In this document: piece by piece, positions 11,755 to 26,900 of the stretch
Position numbering within the stretch: position 1 is the first letter of the stretch
Layout of the letters: each line of letters begins with the position of its first letter
From: Pogonophryne albipinna
Lineage: Eukaryota; Chordata; Actinopteri; Perciformes; Artedidraconidae
Direction: 5' to 3'
Length of the DNA stretch: 64,000 nucleotides
Assembly: GCA_028583405.1 (NCBI GenBank)
Contig: CM053251.1
Coordinates: 4,937,983 to 5,001,982, forward strand
Position numbers and translations under genes: made by a program
Notes under the pieces: model-generated
The model's input: only the letters and a program-made list of their open reading frames with translations
What the model was told of the DNA's origin: nothing
Databases searched by the model: none

Positions 11755-12426
11755 ACGTCTCTTCTACATCAACATGTGTCCCCTCTTCTTCATGTCTCTT
11801 CTACATCAACATGTGTCCCCTCTTCTTCATGTCTCTTCTACATCAACATGTGTCCCCTCTTCTTCATGTCTCTTCTACATCAACATGTGTCCCCTCTTCT
11901 TCATGTCTCTTCTACATCAACATGTGTCCCCTCTTCTTCATGTCTCTTCTACATCAACATGTGTCCCCTCTGTGGAAAGAGACTCTGAAAGTTTCAGGAA
12001 CAAAGATTCTCTCTCTTTTTGTCCTGATCCATTTCTATAAAAACCTGTCTGAAAATGAGCTGATCAGATTTTGGCCACTTTATGATGTCATAAGGTTTTG
12101 TTGGCTTGTGTAACCATTAGCCAATCAGCAACCAAGGTAACCCCCCCCCCCCCCCCCCACCTTATCACCTGAATCTCCTCCTAGAGCACCATTGTGTTCT
12201 TTTTAACCAAATGTCTCTCAGAGGGGCGTGGGGGGGGGCTCCTTATTTTCATCTAAAGTAACAGACAGAGAATCAGCACTTTTGAAACAGGGCTGAAACA
12301 GAGGGGATTATGGGTAATGCTGCAATGATCTGTTTGGTGTTTGGAGCCAAACACTTCAGAGACATGTTTGTATATATCTGAGACCTGTAATATATTGATG
12401 AAAAACAGTATAATAGGGAACCTTTA
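11755..12426 (+). repeat. Teleost interspersed repeat with an internal 37-bp minisatellite
   Basis: The first part (11757-11971) is six copies of a 37-bp unit containing TCTTCTACATCAACATGTG. It continues into a repeat body (GAAAATGAGCTGATCAGATT about 12050-12070, AGCCAATCAGCAACC about 12118-12132), a C tract at 12139-12158 and an end near GTATAATAGGGAACCTTTAA at 12407-12426. The end resembles the AAAG...CCTATTATG termini of other elements here. The array appears to be an expansion of a segment normally present once. Frames of 88-203 codons over it are repeat artefacts. Confidence 0.65.
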
Positions 12427-14225
12427 AGTAAAAGCTGACATTCTGCAGTGTCACCGATCAATTGAAAGATAGGATTGTAAATACTCCATTTCTTTTGGGA
12501 CGTTCATGTTACAGCCCTCCCTGTGATGCCTTCATCCAGTCTGATCCAGAGCCGTGCTTACAGCGTTAACCTTTGTGTAAGGTTACGACCTCTTCTTTGA
12601 GATGGATGTTATTACCTATACGTAACGCTACCCTGCGGCCTGCAATAAATTGTGATCAGCTGTGGGCCGAGTGGGCCTGTTCATTGATTGGTTATTGGGC
12701 GAATCGGCTTTGGACATCCACGAATAGTCTTTCAAGTATTGATTTTTATTAGTCGAGTTGTTATTTCTCCTCATTCTGGACACATTTCATCCTGTAGCTG
12801 AGAACAAAGCACTGTGCTCGGCAGAACTGTAATGTAGCAACACACACAGAGAGGCTCACTGTATACATGGGAGAGACAGCTGGGCTGATATTCCTGGGAG
12901 GTTGTGTCGGGCTCATTTATGGCCAATATTTCATAGCATCCAATGCCAATTTCAAACTGCTGCGCGGTGAAATTGAATCACATTTGTGCTGATCATGAAA
13001 AATCCATGTTTATTCAACAAATGAGCTCTCGTCGCTTAATTTTGTATCATTTACAGAAATAATGCATTTTGTATGTTCTATGATATTGATAGTTTCTAAG
13101 GAGGATCAATTATTGCTATTTCCTCTCTGCTTCTCTAATTCAATGCACCATCATTTGCCAACTTATTCTCAGATAAAAACGCAGCTGCAGAGGGTGTCTG
13201 CCTCATTCTCTTGGAGAAGCACTAAGTGGAAACAAGAGCTGCTAACATGGAAATATTCAGGGCGGGGCATGACGATAACAACGACTGTTCTGTTGCCGAA
13301 AGCCCACATGGTTGCTCCCCATATTTGGGGTTTGTCCAGAGCATCTATGAATACATCTATTAGATGATATTGACTCAAATATGTTGGCAGTGCTGTAAAG
13401 TATATTAAAAATGATTTACTATGGTTGCTCTGGACAACAGCACAAATTGAACGCCTGAAATGTTAATGTGATGTGTGTGTAACGGGGGAGGGGAACGTGT
13501 GTGTCGAAGCAAGTGCAAATACAGGGCCTATTTATCTCTTTAAATTCAAATTAACATGAGAATCACTCCTCCTCCATATTTCTAACAATTGGGCGGTAAT
13601 TGTGAGCATTTTGTATTCACTGTAATTGACGGCTGTGACACTGTATTCGGCGTTCGATAAATATTTCATGACCCCAGAGAGGGAGCCAAGCCATTAAAAA
13701 TGTATAGTAACATGTCCAAAAAACGCATGGACCCTATGGGGAAATCAGTCAAAGACAAGGAGTTTATGCACATCAGCGTTCATGAGTGTGTGTTTTATTC
13801 TTGTTATGACATATGCTGTGTTTTGATAGACACAAACACACTTGAGCGCATAACTGCTGAGTCCGGTCAGTTTGAAAGGCCCGTGTGTGTGAGAGTAAAG
13901 TGTGTGTCATGCCTGTGTGCTCTCTCCTGAGCTAAGCAGAGAATAATTTATAACGGCTTTATTCTCTTTTATTCTCCTCGTAGAGGGAAGGGTCTCGACA
14001 GGGCTTCTCCAGCCAATTCTGTATGAGCAGTATTATTCCCTCATTAATATTCAATGCTACTTTACTGCCATGAGCTTCAGCACACAATGCACTACGTCAA
14101 AAACTGCAACATTAAAAATTGACCACATTTTTATTTTTTTGATCCAGACCTTGGTCCGTGCACGGTGCTTTATATTGAAACATCTGTCTGTTTGCTGGGA
14201 AATCATACTGACACCATGCAATATG

Positions 14226-15200
<975 letters not shown>

Positions 15201-17159
15201 ATCCATCTATGTATCTATATACTGTATGTCCATGTATCCATCCATCTACTTCCTAATAACTTGTAATATTATGGAAATGTCTTGAAATTTCTGGCCTGAA
15301 AAATGTCACACATTTTCATAATTGGTACAAAATCTTGTCAATTTAAATGACAATATATCATGTTCCCTCCTGGGATCTCCAGCTCTACTTTTCCGTCTGT
15401 CCCTGTCTTCTTCTCTTTCTTTCTCTGTCCACCCCCTCTCTTTCTCTCCTCCCTAAATGGCGCTATAAACAGCAAACCAAGTGTTTTTTCTAAAGCAGAA
15501 TGACAGTTAACTCCGCCAACACTTGGAGAAAAGTGCTGCTCACTACAGCTCCAGATGGTATATGGCAAGAAAAGTTTATTTCTCTCCACTCTCGCCTTCG
15601 ACCATGATGGTGAGGAGTGGATTCGGAAATATTTGGCAGGGTGCAGTCGTAGATTCCTTCCTTCCCCTGCTGAACAACAACTTGTGCTCCATGTTAAAAT
15701 AGTAATTAAGCAAAAATGTGTCTCCTTTTAACCGGCTGAGGAGGAATCTGGAGGACAACTGTGGGTGTATCATGACATTTTGGTTTGGCTCGAGGTTTCA
15801 AAACTGGCTTTTTGTTTTGAATCTGACCTTTGGCTCACTTCATCCCTCTTTCCTTCCCAGTTTCTTTGTGCAAACTATCACACAAGGCACCACTGCCTCC
15901 CCACTAAAAACCATTAAGTCTGACTGAGTCATTAAAACTCCCATCTTGGCTTTTAAGTAATGAATTCTGAGTGTTAATAATCCCTGCAAAATCTAATTTA
16001 CTTGACATTTTGAACTGATCTGAAGTACTTAGAATGAACCGTCACACAATGCTATTAACCAGACTCACTTTTATTGTAGAAATGCCAAGGCTGTCAAAGT
16101 AAATGTGGAACTCATGCTGCTGGTTTTAAAGGGGTAGCACAATGTCCCACTTGAATTCAATGTTCATCTCAGTAGGATAACATTGGGATATGGTACTTGA
16201 TTGATGTCAGAAGTACTGCTGTAATGTGAAAGTTAATGAATGATCGTATAACTTAATTTTCACCTCTTTATTCAGCTTCTGTAGAGTTTCAACAAGTCTT
16301 ACTAAAAATGCGGTCGTCTTGAGACTCATACACTGCACTTAAAATCTGTATTTTGTGCCGTGCATTCATTAAGAAGATGTCGACAGAGTAAGAGTGTGGA
16401 GTTCCCCTGTGAATATGTATTACTACAAGCATTTTGATCACAATTTCAAAACCCCAACCACTTCACAGTGTTAATCCTCTGTCTTGTTAAGCAATAAAAA
16501 GGCCTATATTTTTCCATCCAACTGGTGTTGCACCCATCCAATCCACCACATTGTTATTTGGTCCGATACTGACCTTATTACAGGAAATAACCAATAACAC
16601 ATCAATATAGTGTCTTTGTTAATATCAGACATTACCACCAACAGAGTTTTAGTGGCAAACGTCCTCATTTGTATTAAAACGTCATGGTATTGACCTTTTT
16701 GTCTTTATTGTCCAAGTCCATTAAACTCAATGTAACAATATGTCAACAGCTGATATAGAGCTTTTAATGTGGTTATTTTGCCTTCATGGTGACTTGTTTT
16801 TTAAATTGCTGTCAAAATCTGTTCAAAATGACCATTGACAGGACTGGTTTCTAAACGGCCTTCACTCAGTTTAAGTGTCTCCTCTTGTCCTGTGGAATAA
16901 TAATAATACATTTAATATATATAGCGCTTCTCAGCTGCCAAGACAAATCTCAAAGCGTTGAGTTTGTTGTTTGTTGGTCACAAGAAAAACAACACTTTTA
17001 AATAAAAGAGTGCTGAACTATGAATAAAACTTATTAAGGGAAAAAACCCTAAAATCAAAGTAAAAGAAGGCGTGTCCTACTCGTCCAATGTTGTGAGACA
17101 TTACTGCATTGATTTGTAGTCACTTTGTCACATGGAAGCTGTTGTGAAAAAATCATGAA

Positions 17160-17470
17160 CTGTAAACAAAGTAATGCTGAATTTACAATGCGCTGCAGTT
17201 TCAAAAATTATGCAAATAAAAAAACACAAATGTGCCAAAACACATGCAAATGAAGAAACATCGTCACCAACATGACAACACATGCGCAGCATTTAGAAAA
17301 CATTCACCAACTGGAAGAAACATGTGCAGCATTAACTGAAAGCGCTGCAAAAACAAAATGCTGCAAATAGAAAAACGCTGCAAGAAGCTCAGAACACAAC
17401 GGAAACGGGGACACTAAAAAGTGACGCACACAGCTGGGACCAGAGCGCTGTTCAAGGATCATAAAGCTGG
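17160..17470 (+). repeat. Dispersed inverted-repeat element, family B, copy 1 (one arm)
   Basis: Shares GTGCCAAAACACATGCAAAT, GCTGCAAGAAGCTCAGAACA and CGGGGACACTAAAAAGTGAC with copies at 33485-34512 and 44573-45425. Only one arm is present here. Confidence 0.6.
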
Positions 17471-17932
17471 CCAGCCTAACAGTTCATGTGGTTCTGTAAC
17501 ATCATTAAGATACATCCGCCTTTTCTTCTCAGCCTTTCTTTGCACAGTCTTAAGTGGCCGCTTGCCATCAAACATAAAAGATATTGATAAACACTGATGG
17601 GGAGACAGTAGGTCTGATTATTCTGCAAAGACATCGGGAACAGGAGCTTACAGTAAATGAAGCTGCTGTGCAATGACTGAACACTTTTTGGGGCACATCA
17701 AGCCTCCATCATTATATTCCTCAGAGCTTCACAGTTTCAGAATTGACCTAATAAATCCAAACTGAGATATTGAAGATGCTGTATCAAATGTTGCTGTTGC
17801 AAAAACCATGCAGTATTTCTTACCTCAGCCCTTGGCCTTTCTTTTGTCTCCGGCTCCAAGGTGAGCCCTGCAGCATGAAAGTTTCCTCTCCTTCTCTTTA
17901 CACCAACTCTTTCTGGCTCTTTCTCTCTTTAG

Positions 17933-18070
17933 GTGTGCCCGGCAAACCTCAGATCTCGGGCTTTGAGAATGCAGTGCCGGCGGGGGGCACGGTCACCCTG
18001 ACCTGCACCAGTACAGGCAGCAAACCCGCTGCCAGTCTGCGCTGGTACAAAGGAAACCAGGAGCTGGAAG
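17933..18070 (+). CDS. cadm3: cadm3 exon: first half of the Ig2 domain
   Basis: A 138-nt exon, phase 1 at both ends, giving 46 residues. It opens VPGKPQISGF, the CADM linker between Ig1 and Ig2. TVTLTC holds the first disulphide Cys, GSKPAASLRWYK holds the family GSKPAA block and the core Trp, and the exon ends at NQELE. Human CADM3 has GSKPAARLTWRKGDQEL at the same place. Acceptor TTTCTCTCTTTAG at 17920-17932, donor GTGAGA at 18071. The domain is completed 11.9 kb downstream. Confidence 0.93.
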
Positions 18071-18167
18071 GTGAGAGACAGACAGAGTGTGTGGACGCTG
18101 TGTGTGTGTGAGAAAATGTGTGTTGGTGCGCTCTGGTTTGGATCTGTGTGTGTGTGGTCAGGGTTGA

Positions 18168-18725
18168 GAGATGTAATCCGTTACACTTACTAGTTACATT
18201 TGAACAAATCAGTAACCTAATATAAGTATCAGGATATGAAAGTAATGTATCCTGATTACTTTCTGCTACTTTTTGGTTATCTCAATATCAAATGCAATCC
18301 AAATATATAAGAGAGAACATAAATAACAATAATATTTTTTGTGTTTAAGGGTATTATGTAAAGCAAAGAAAACATATTAGACAAGAAGAAATGTATATGA
18401 AGATATTTTGTATGAAAATGGGTCATCCTAAATTATAGTCAAGGCACATATAGTATAAGTCACAAATGCTGTATTAGTTTGAAACATTTATTAAAAGCAA
18501 ACACTTCTTTTGTTCAATACATCAGGTGTCCTCCTACTGCATTTGGAAATAAATTGATATGTATTTTAAAGAGTATTGTAGGGTTGTAATCCTCCTAGTA
18601 ATCCCCAGTTTTGAAAGATGTACCAGTAATCTGATTACAAATCTTTTTATGTTACTGTTATCGAATACCTTCCCTTTGTATCCTGATTACATAATCCCCT
18701 TACATGTAATCCGTTGCTCCCGCAG
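18168..18725. repeat. Non-autonomous DNA element with GTAATCCGTTAC-type ends
   Basis: The left end has GATGTAATCCGTTACA (18170-18186) and the right end TACATGTAATCCGTTGCTCC (18701-18720). CAGTAATCTGATTAC-like motifs lie inside. Shorter relatives occur at 30260-30395 and 62130-62245. No coding remains. Confidence 0.5.
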
Positions 18726-18906
18726 CCTGGTGTGGTTCTGTGAAGGTGTGTGGGACAGAGTGTGTCGGACAGAGTGTGTGAGGGAGGATCTGTAGGAATG
18801 TGAAGATGTGGTTTGTGTACAAGTGTGTGTGTGTTCCCTCTGCTTACAGCAAGTGTGTGTGTGATCCTGCATTAATCAGCGTGTACGGGGATTTTGCAAG
18901 GAAAGT

Positions 18907-18909
<3 letters not shown>

Positions 18910-18988
<79 letters not shown>
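18910..18988 (+). repeat. (GT)n microsatellite, about 39 units
   Basis: Perfect GT array of 79 bp in the Ig2 intron. Confidence 0.97.
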
Positions 18989-18989
<1 letters not shown>

Positions 18990-21566
18990 TCATGCTGTTG
19001 TGTCCTTGCCACATTGCCTGCTGTCTCTCTGTGTGTCCTAAACCTGTGCCCGCATATGTGTGTGTGTGCAAGTGTGAGAGAGCATGCTGTGTGTGAGTGC
19101 AGAAAGATGCTGTGAGTGTGTTAGTGCCCTTCTCTCTCAACATCCCTGATCCTGTAAATATGCATGCATGTGTTTGTTGTTATTGTGTTGATGCAGAGTT
19201 GTGCAAGTGTGTGTGTGTGTTATCCGTTGAGCTGCAACATATCGTCTTCTGGTTGTGACACCACGGAGAGCGAGAGATAGTGTGGGTCGGATCTAGCCGG
19301 GGATAACGACAGAATCCGGCAATGAAAGGCAGGGCGGAGGAGAGGATGAAGGGATGAGGCGAGCAAAGAAACAGAGATAGAGAGGACTTTGCATGAGGTC
19401 AGACCCGCTGGTTTTGTGTTACAGATAAACGGGAGAATAGAGCAGGGTAGAGAAAGGCAGAGGGAGCGCGGCGAGGATGTCATGAGAGGACAAATTAGCC
19501 GGCTTCTTTCTTACAGATAAACCGAAAATCAAGGAGCCGATTGGCAGCCTCTGAGTCATTGGCAGCGGCGGCGACTCACGGCCTTGTTTCCCGTAAATCC
19601 CCCCTGCCTGTTGTTGCTTCATCACTCAAGCTTCTTCTGTTTTGATTTACCGAGCAGAACAAACATGTTGCAAGTGTTGTTTCTGATGCCCTTTTGCTCC
19701 TCCTACCATCTGCCGGTATAATGAACTCTATAAGCCGTATGATTTGTTAGCATTGGAAGAACAGCGCCCCCTGGTCCACCGTTAAACCCTGCGGCAGATG
19801 TCCCGCTTAATCTTTGTAAACTGCAGAGCTCAGACTGGTAGAGCTTCTTTGCAATGGCTTTCTCTAGAGTAATTATACTATTATAATGTGATGATATAAT
19901 ATGATAATGATTTATCGATGTGAAAATGGTGCACTCTACAAGGCTTTGTAATGCAAAAAGGCCCTTCTTGTGTTCTGATGCCTTGGCAGTGTTAGTGTTT
20001 GCTGTAATTATGGATTGAAATGAATCATAAGAATGGACTAAGGCTACAAAGAAAAGGAGGAATGGGATAGCTGCCCGCCGGAGGACAGATTATCTTTTTC
20101 TTTGTTACAGCTGAACTAAAAACGGGAGGCAGAGGGAAAGAGATTGTTGCTTTTTTTAAGTAGATTGGATTTTTCTTCAAAGGGTCAGCTCTACTAAAAT
20201 AAAATGTGTATTTCCATCTTACCTGTAATGGAAGCGATGCAGATCGTTTTATTGCCCAGGTTTTGAGGTACTCGTCTCTTGAGATTTCTTCAGACGATTC
20301 AATATAATGGGGTTGAAATGCAATTTAGTTTGTGTTGCCCGAAAGATTGAAAAGTTTTATTAAAAAAAACAGTAACATGTTTTTTCTTAGAAAACAATGT
20401 TTTGATTACTCTGGAAGATCTCAGTGTGAACAGTTTTCGTAAGAATTACCGCAGAATTATATTTATATTGAACACAAGCTGTTGATCTTATGTCTGATAG
20501 AGACATCATTCCTGGGGAGAGGACTATTTCTTCAGCAGAGGTAGTTCGCACCCATACCTCAAAGGGGCACTGCCAAGACCCCAGGAAGTCATCAAGGTGT
20601 ATGATCAAGTTCTTAGTGGCCAAATGGCTGTAATACAACTTCAGTGTCAGTCACGCGATACGGCTGGGCCTAAAAATACTTTTTTCCATTGAATTACGTA
20701 TTTAAATCAGCTTAGAATTCGTTAAGGTAAATCAACTCCACAATACACTTGAATAGCCCTCATTTATAATATAAGGACCTGGAAATCTGCGCTAAAAGCT
20801 GAATCCAGAGTTATTTTCAATCCTCCATTCATTTGAATGAGCCGAGACCGGACGTGACGGAACGTATCGGAGGCGGGGCTTAAGGAAAATGCCCCAGATA
20901 ACAGGTCTTTTTTTACTTGAGAGTCAAGATATTTTGGTTTAATAAGCCACTGAGTACCTTCAATAGGAATGGACTTGTATCTAATTATCTTTATATATCC
21001 ATGGGTTGACCAGAACATTAATATTGTGGCTCCATAAAGTTAAGGGACTCACAAGAGACTGACTTGAATTATAATTGGTAAATCTGAAGAATCAAAGGCC
21101 CTGACTTTTAGTATGACTCAAACTTTAAAACACTTAATACATACGTCCAAAACGTCTCCCTGCCCGTGTACAAAGCTCAATTTCTCTGCAGCTCCGTACT
21201 TAGTTAACGCAATGTTTCTGTCAAAAAGTTTTCAAAGCCAAGTTGAGATACATTGTTTACTTTGAGTCTGGAGAAACGCCCTTAAGAGTCACAGGCGGAG
21301 TAGCTCGCTGCGTGACAGTTTGCCTCTTTAACAGTAGTTTATATAAACATCATAAACACGATCTCTCCCGTCGCCATGCAAGAATACTGCATAAATAAAT
21401 AACTTAAAACATGTTGGCATAAAGTCTAAAAAGGCACAGTCGTTGAATTTGATCCAGGGCTTCTGAATCAACGGTCTTGTGTCTGTGGGACTGGGGTTGC
21501 ATCCAAAACAACACGGACACTGGGTCTGTTTTTGTAAAATTGGTGAGGCGACCCTCTATCGAGAAA

Positions 21567-21611
21567 CAGAGAGGCCGACAGAGAGGCCGACAGAGAGGCC
21601 GACAGAGAGTG
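21567..21611. repeat. 12-bp tandem repeat, about four copies
   Basis: The unit GAGAGGCCGACA repeats nearly four times. Confidence 0.85.
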
Positions 21612-21862
21612 ATTTGAAGGAGATCAACTGGATGTGAATGATTGGTGTGTTCAGGCCTCGCCCAGCCGTCCTGACACCACACAACACCCATCAGTCATTG
21701 TTGGAACCACACACACACACAAACACTGCTAATGGACAGATGATAATCACACACACCCTGTCACACAGCGCTCTTCTCCGGTTTGATAGCGGAAGAGCAC
21801 TACAGGTCAGCGTGCTATTATTACAGCTTCATCTAGCTGTAGTCTATGCGTGTGTGTGTATG

Positions 21863-21897
<35 letters not shown>

Positions 21898-21989
21898 GGA
21901 AATATGAGCTCATAGACTGCTGCTCACCACTGCTTCTCTGACAGCTTCACTGACAATAAAAAGAAAAGGGAATGAGGGCGACACAGATG

Positions 21990-22143
<154 letters not shown>

Positions 22144-22912
22144 GCCTTGTATCAAGTAAGTGACAGTGAAGGACTGCCGAGAAAACAGAGAACAGAGAAG
22201 GAGCGAGTGAATGAGCTGGTGTGTGTGTGTGTGTGTGGATGTGTGTGTTAGTATGTGTGTGTCTGCATAAAAATAGACTGAGCGACTGCGAGGATACTGA
22301 GAGACTGATAGAAGCTGTAAAGAGAGAGACTGCTGGAGAAAGAGAGAGCAGAAGGGGAATTAAGAAAACCACAGAAGAAGAGGCGAGTCTGGCTTTGCGG
22401 CTGAGCGGGTGCACAATCGGGGGGGGAGAGGATGAAGCACATGGGGGGGGGGGGGGGGGGGCACTTTTACAGAAGAGGGGGATTGGAGAGCGCAACAGGA
22501 GAGAGGGCAAAAAAAAGAGGGAAAGCTGACGAAATGGAGAGAGAAATCCAGAAAGAGGATTTAGATAGAGAGGGGGGAGACGAGGGAGAGCAGAGAGTGC
22601 GGGAAAGGGAGTGGTAATTGAGAAGAATGAAAGGCTAAGAGCTTTGAAGACTGTATTAGTTGTACTGTGTGAAAGGCCCATGGATCATTTAGTGACATCG
22701 ATGTATTGGATTGAGGATAATGGGGATTTATGGTGGCACTTAAGGCCATACAGGCAGAATACCAGCCAAAAATGGTCATAATGCGGGACGTGGGGCGGAT
22801 GGCGAAGGGGACATGGGCGTGTGTCCGTGTGGAGAGAGGTAAGAGACAGAAAGAGATATCAGAGCAACAGACAGGATGCGAGACGTGTTCTGACAAATCC
22901 TGCCATATGATG

Positions 22913-23466
22913 GAAAGGGGACCTGTCATGCAAAATGCACTTTGTGATGTCTTTTATACTTAAATATGTGACCCTGGTGCGTCGGGGAACTCACGCAGCG
23001 TCAGAAAATAGAACCTTCTCTCTTTTCCTCCGTACATCAAATCTTTTAAAAACAGGGGTACAACGAGCGGATACAGATTTGCTGCCGATATGACGTCAAA
23101 TCGGCAGCAAATCAACTCACCTTGTGATAAACCTACAAGAGAAAAAGCATTTGAGCTCCATACTGTTTCAGAAATAATCCTTGACGTAGTTTCAACAGGA
23201 TGGCGTTTTATCACAGCAGAACTTTATCTCCGGTAGAATTCTGATCAGGCATTAGCTCCGCCTCCTCTTCTTCTTTTTTTTCAAGCCAAGGACCCACAAT
23301 CTGCGTTTCTCTAACAGGGCTTCAAAAGAGGGGTATGAGCAGTATGAGGCATGGCTACAATGGGTGATCTGTTTGGTATTTTGAAAAAAAAACTTCACTG
23401 ACATGTTTTATATAGGTATGGCCCTACAATATATGTTTTCAAATATACCATGATAGGTCCACTTTA
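22913..23466 (+). mobile_element. Non-autonomous DNA transposon with 17-bp inverted ends
   Basis: Left end AAAGGGGACCTGTCATG; the complement of the right end is AAAGTGGACCTATCATG (2 mismatches in 17). The element is about 554 bp and has no coding capacity. It contains a perfect 13-bp hairpin (23076-23088 with 23101-23113) whose loop holds TGACGTCA. I could not find a convincing target duplication. Confidence 0.65.
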
Positions 23467-23629
23467 AGTAGAAGTACAGAATCTCAAAGTATCAAGAGTG
23501 CTGCTTTTTGTATGGTGTTTCCTCTCAGATTGCGTCATACACTGTTGATAAATGGGTGGTAAGAGTACTCAGATAAAGAAATATACTCTGTTACAAGAAA
23601 AGGTACTGCACTTAGAATCTTACCTAAAG

Positions 23630-23960
23630 AGGCCCTATTATGCTTTTTGTGTTTTCCCTTTCCTTTAGTGTATAGGGTTTAGTGCATGTAAATGGTCTGC
23701 AAAGGCTAAAATCCCTGTGTTACCTGAGAGTTTCTCACCCACACCTGAAACGCCTCCATTGGACTCCTTTGTTTACTTCTGGAACATAGTGACATCACGG
23801 AATAACAATCACGCTTCTATTGGATAGCGCTCCAGCACATTATACATGATAGGCTAAGGGGCGGGACATCTCTTAATGGTTGACCAATCCCAACAGCTAA
23901 CGAATCAGAGCAGACTGGGCTCTGGTTTAGAGTCTCTGGTAATGTAGTACAGTATATGAA
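23630..23960 (+). repeat. Dispersed repeat, family A, long copy
   Basis: Begins AAAGAGGCCCTATTATGC and includes CATGTAAATGGTCTGCAAAG, GATAGGCTAAGGGGCGGGAC and CAGAGCAGACTGGGCTCTGG. A close relative lies inverted at 37660-37990 in a later cadm3 intron and another at 62970-63310. Confidence 0.7.
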
Positions 23961-26900
23961 GTAGGTTTGAGATTGACGATGTTGGGTCAGCAGATAGAGA
24001 GGATTCAAAGTGTTGACAGAAGACATCTGGATTTGTTATTGATACAGAAGGAATAAATCCCATTCAACCACATCATTAATGTAATGAAATAAAAGCGTAA
24101 AGTAGCAGGAAGTGGACATGTTTTATCTCAAAGTTTGCTTGAGTACAGCACTTTAGTAAATGTGCTTAATCACCTCCGCCCTCTGGAGATACTGTCGAGA
24201 CAGAAGAAAGAACTAAGAAGTGTCCCGGTACTTAACTCGCTTCCCAAATTAGATGACCTCATATAATCGCTCAGATCACACTTGAGCACTTTCGCCGGAC
24301 TTAATCCGATTGAAGCTAAAAAGCGATGACTGTTTTGATTATTTAAAACCTCTCCCCCTCATCCAGAGATTGGCTTCTGCTGAGCGGGCGAGTGTTGATA
24401 AGCCATGCGTCGCTCCTGATTCACAGTTACATGTTTTTACACCGCAGAGACCCAAAGTAAAACCTTTAGAGGGGGGGGGGGCTTCACTGGAGAGGCTGGG
24501 GGTTAAGTGCCTGTTCAGGTGGAAAAGTGGTTGAATAATAAGTACAGGAGTTTTACTGAGGCAGCTCTTTGAAGTCACTTCATGTCATTTTATGTATGTT
24601 ATTTCTGTTTGTTGTTGTTTTTCTCATTTCCTTCGGCAAGTATTTTAATCTACATGGATTTGTTTTTCAAGCACTTAGTAACTTATTATTATTAAAATTA
24701 TGAATATCATTATGAATATTTGTTATTATATATATGTCTACTTATTCCCTTTACCTTTCCTTGGTGTACTTTATGTTTTTTAAATGTAGAAGATGGCTGA
24801 AACTGATTACTTCAGTCATCGAATTTGAATATCTTTCATGTTTTTCTACATTAAATGTTAAAATGCATTAAAAATACAAATGACAATTGACCAAATCCCC
24901 AGTTTCAACTTTAAATAACTTGATTTGTCAAACCAACAAACCAACAAACCCACATTTATTCAAGACAAGCGTTCGCACATTTGAAAAGGTCTTCAGTTTC
25001 ATTACTTTAACCAACAACAAGAATCTGAGAAAATATCCAAATACTTCTTCTTCGAGTCCGTAGCAATCTCAGATGTCAGTATCGGGCACAGGCCACAGCT
25101 GATGGGGTAGGTTCTGCCTGGTCTTCTGGACTGCACCGGGGGGCATCGGCACATTCCAGTAGGTGGGACATTGTCAAGCATAACACAGCATGTTATCCTT
25201 ATAACTGTCTGAACATCATAATCAGATGAAAGACATTGATAAGGATACATAGCTGTGACTTACCAACAAAAGTTTCACTCTAGGAAATATAGTAGCAAAG
25301 TACTTTATTTGATGTAACTAATTCATTTGAATCTGCATTAAAAACCCATGAAGCCCCGGCAGATTCATGACTTTGATTATGCAAACAGCTTTTAACATCC
25401 CATTATGAAACTAAAGGATTTTGGTTCCGTCCCCTAATCGATTAAGTGGATAATGTTTCAGCTCTAACCCTGAAACTGCGGTCCCAAGCACACTTCTTCA
25501 GCCTTAAAGGCCCGAACAAGCTGGACGCTCTAATTGCTGCATCCAGTTGTGTGATTCTGCTAATATGATTATTTAATGGTGGATTGTACTCTGGAGGGTT
25601 GAAGCCTCAGCAGCAGCAGCATCTCATCTGCGTCCCATCACCACCTTGGGGGGAGTTAGTGTCCACATGGCTCGGGTTGCCTACCTTTTTTATTCCAGGA
25701 GTTCAAATAAAAAAATACAGGCATGCCATTAAACTTTCAGCAGGTCCTGGAGAATTGCCGAGTTTAAATATTAAAAAGGAGAAGGCTGCATACACTATAA
25801 TTATTAATGCTGGACAAATACAATTGAATATTCATGTTCTTTTTTTAATGATTTATCAGTCATTCAAAATATACTTTTGATGATATAATGTGTTTTTATA
25901 ATTATTTGGTGGCAAACTTTTGGAACTCTTTTGAAAAGTAAAAAATCACATGACAAGGCAATGATATATGTAATTGATGTTATATGGCTGACTGTGCATT
26001 AGGAGTAGAGTGAAGCATGGTGTTTAAATAACTATTAATAATCATAATATTACGTTTTTCTAAAATCTCAAAGACGCTTTGACAAAAGACGAAGAAAAAT
26101 ACATGAAGAGATTAAATATAATTCAAAATACGAAAGACATAGTCAATCATAGAGTATGTGTGATGATCTAGCATGTCTGGGTTTTAATGAATGCTGATGG
26201 TAGCTGTGTTTCATTTAACACCTGTCAACCATCATTGCTCACATCTTTTTATCTCCACTCAGCTCTGCATCTTATTTTTTGATGCAAGGTCATGTAGACA
26301 TACAGCCTGTTCACTACCATGAGTATCTATCCGCCCAATGCTAGAGACCAGCTTTGTTTGTCTGTGTGACATTTATTGTTGTTGTTGTTGTTGTAGTGTA
26401 CAGTTAGTGTACAGTTAGTTGATTGGAGATGAAAACAGCTGCAGGACATAACGAGAGCACTGGGGGTGAAACAGTGAGGCTGTGGGCCTGAAACCCAAAA
26501 TAATGAGCTGAAAGACAACGAAAAGCTCCGGAGAGCTAAGGCGAAGTTGAGAGTCAGGTACTCTGCAGCTTCATTACTACAAACAATCCTTCAAGTGGTT
26601 TGAATGGTGGGTTTAAATATAGTTTAAGGGTCAGTTTCAGATTTCAAAATGTGCATTTGTTCTGGTTTGGACACTGGATTTAGTTTGTTGTGCTCAGATA
26701 TCAGTGAAAACAGCAACCTCTGTTTCCAGGAACAACAACCAGGTAACTCTTTCTCACAGAGGGAATAACAACTGGCAAACAACATGTTCATCACCTGTTT
26801 TCTGTTTGGAAAATCACTACTAACTGCTGTGTGCACCACTACCTATATGTCATCCAATGGGTAGAGACTAGCTGTACACTTTAATACGTGAACATATCTG

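Noticed and set aside
25002..25250. Cys-rich 82-codon minus-strand frame
   Set aside because: The Cys spacing matches no domain I know and there is no supporting splice or start signal.
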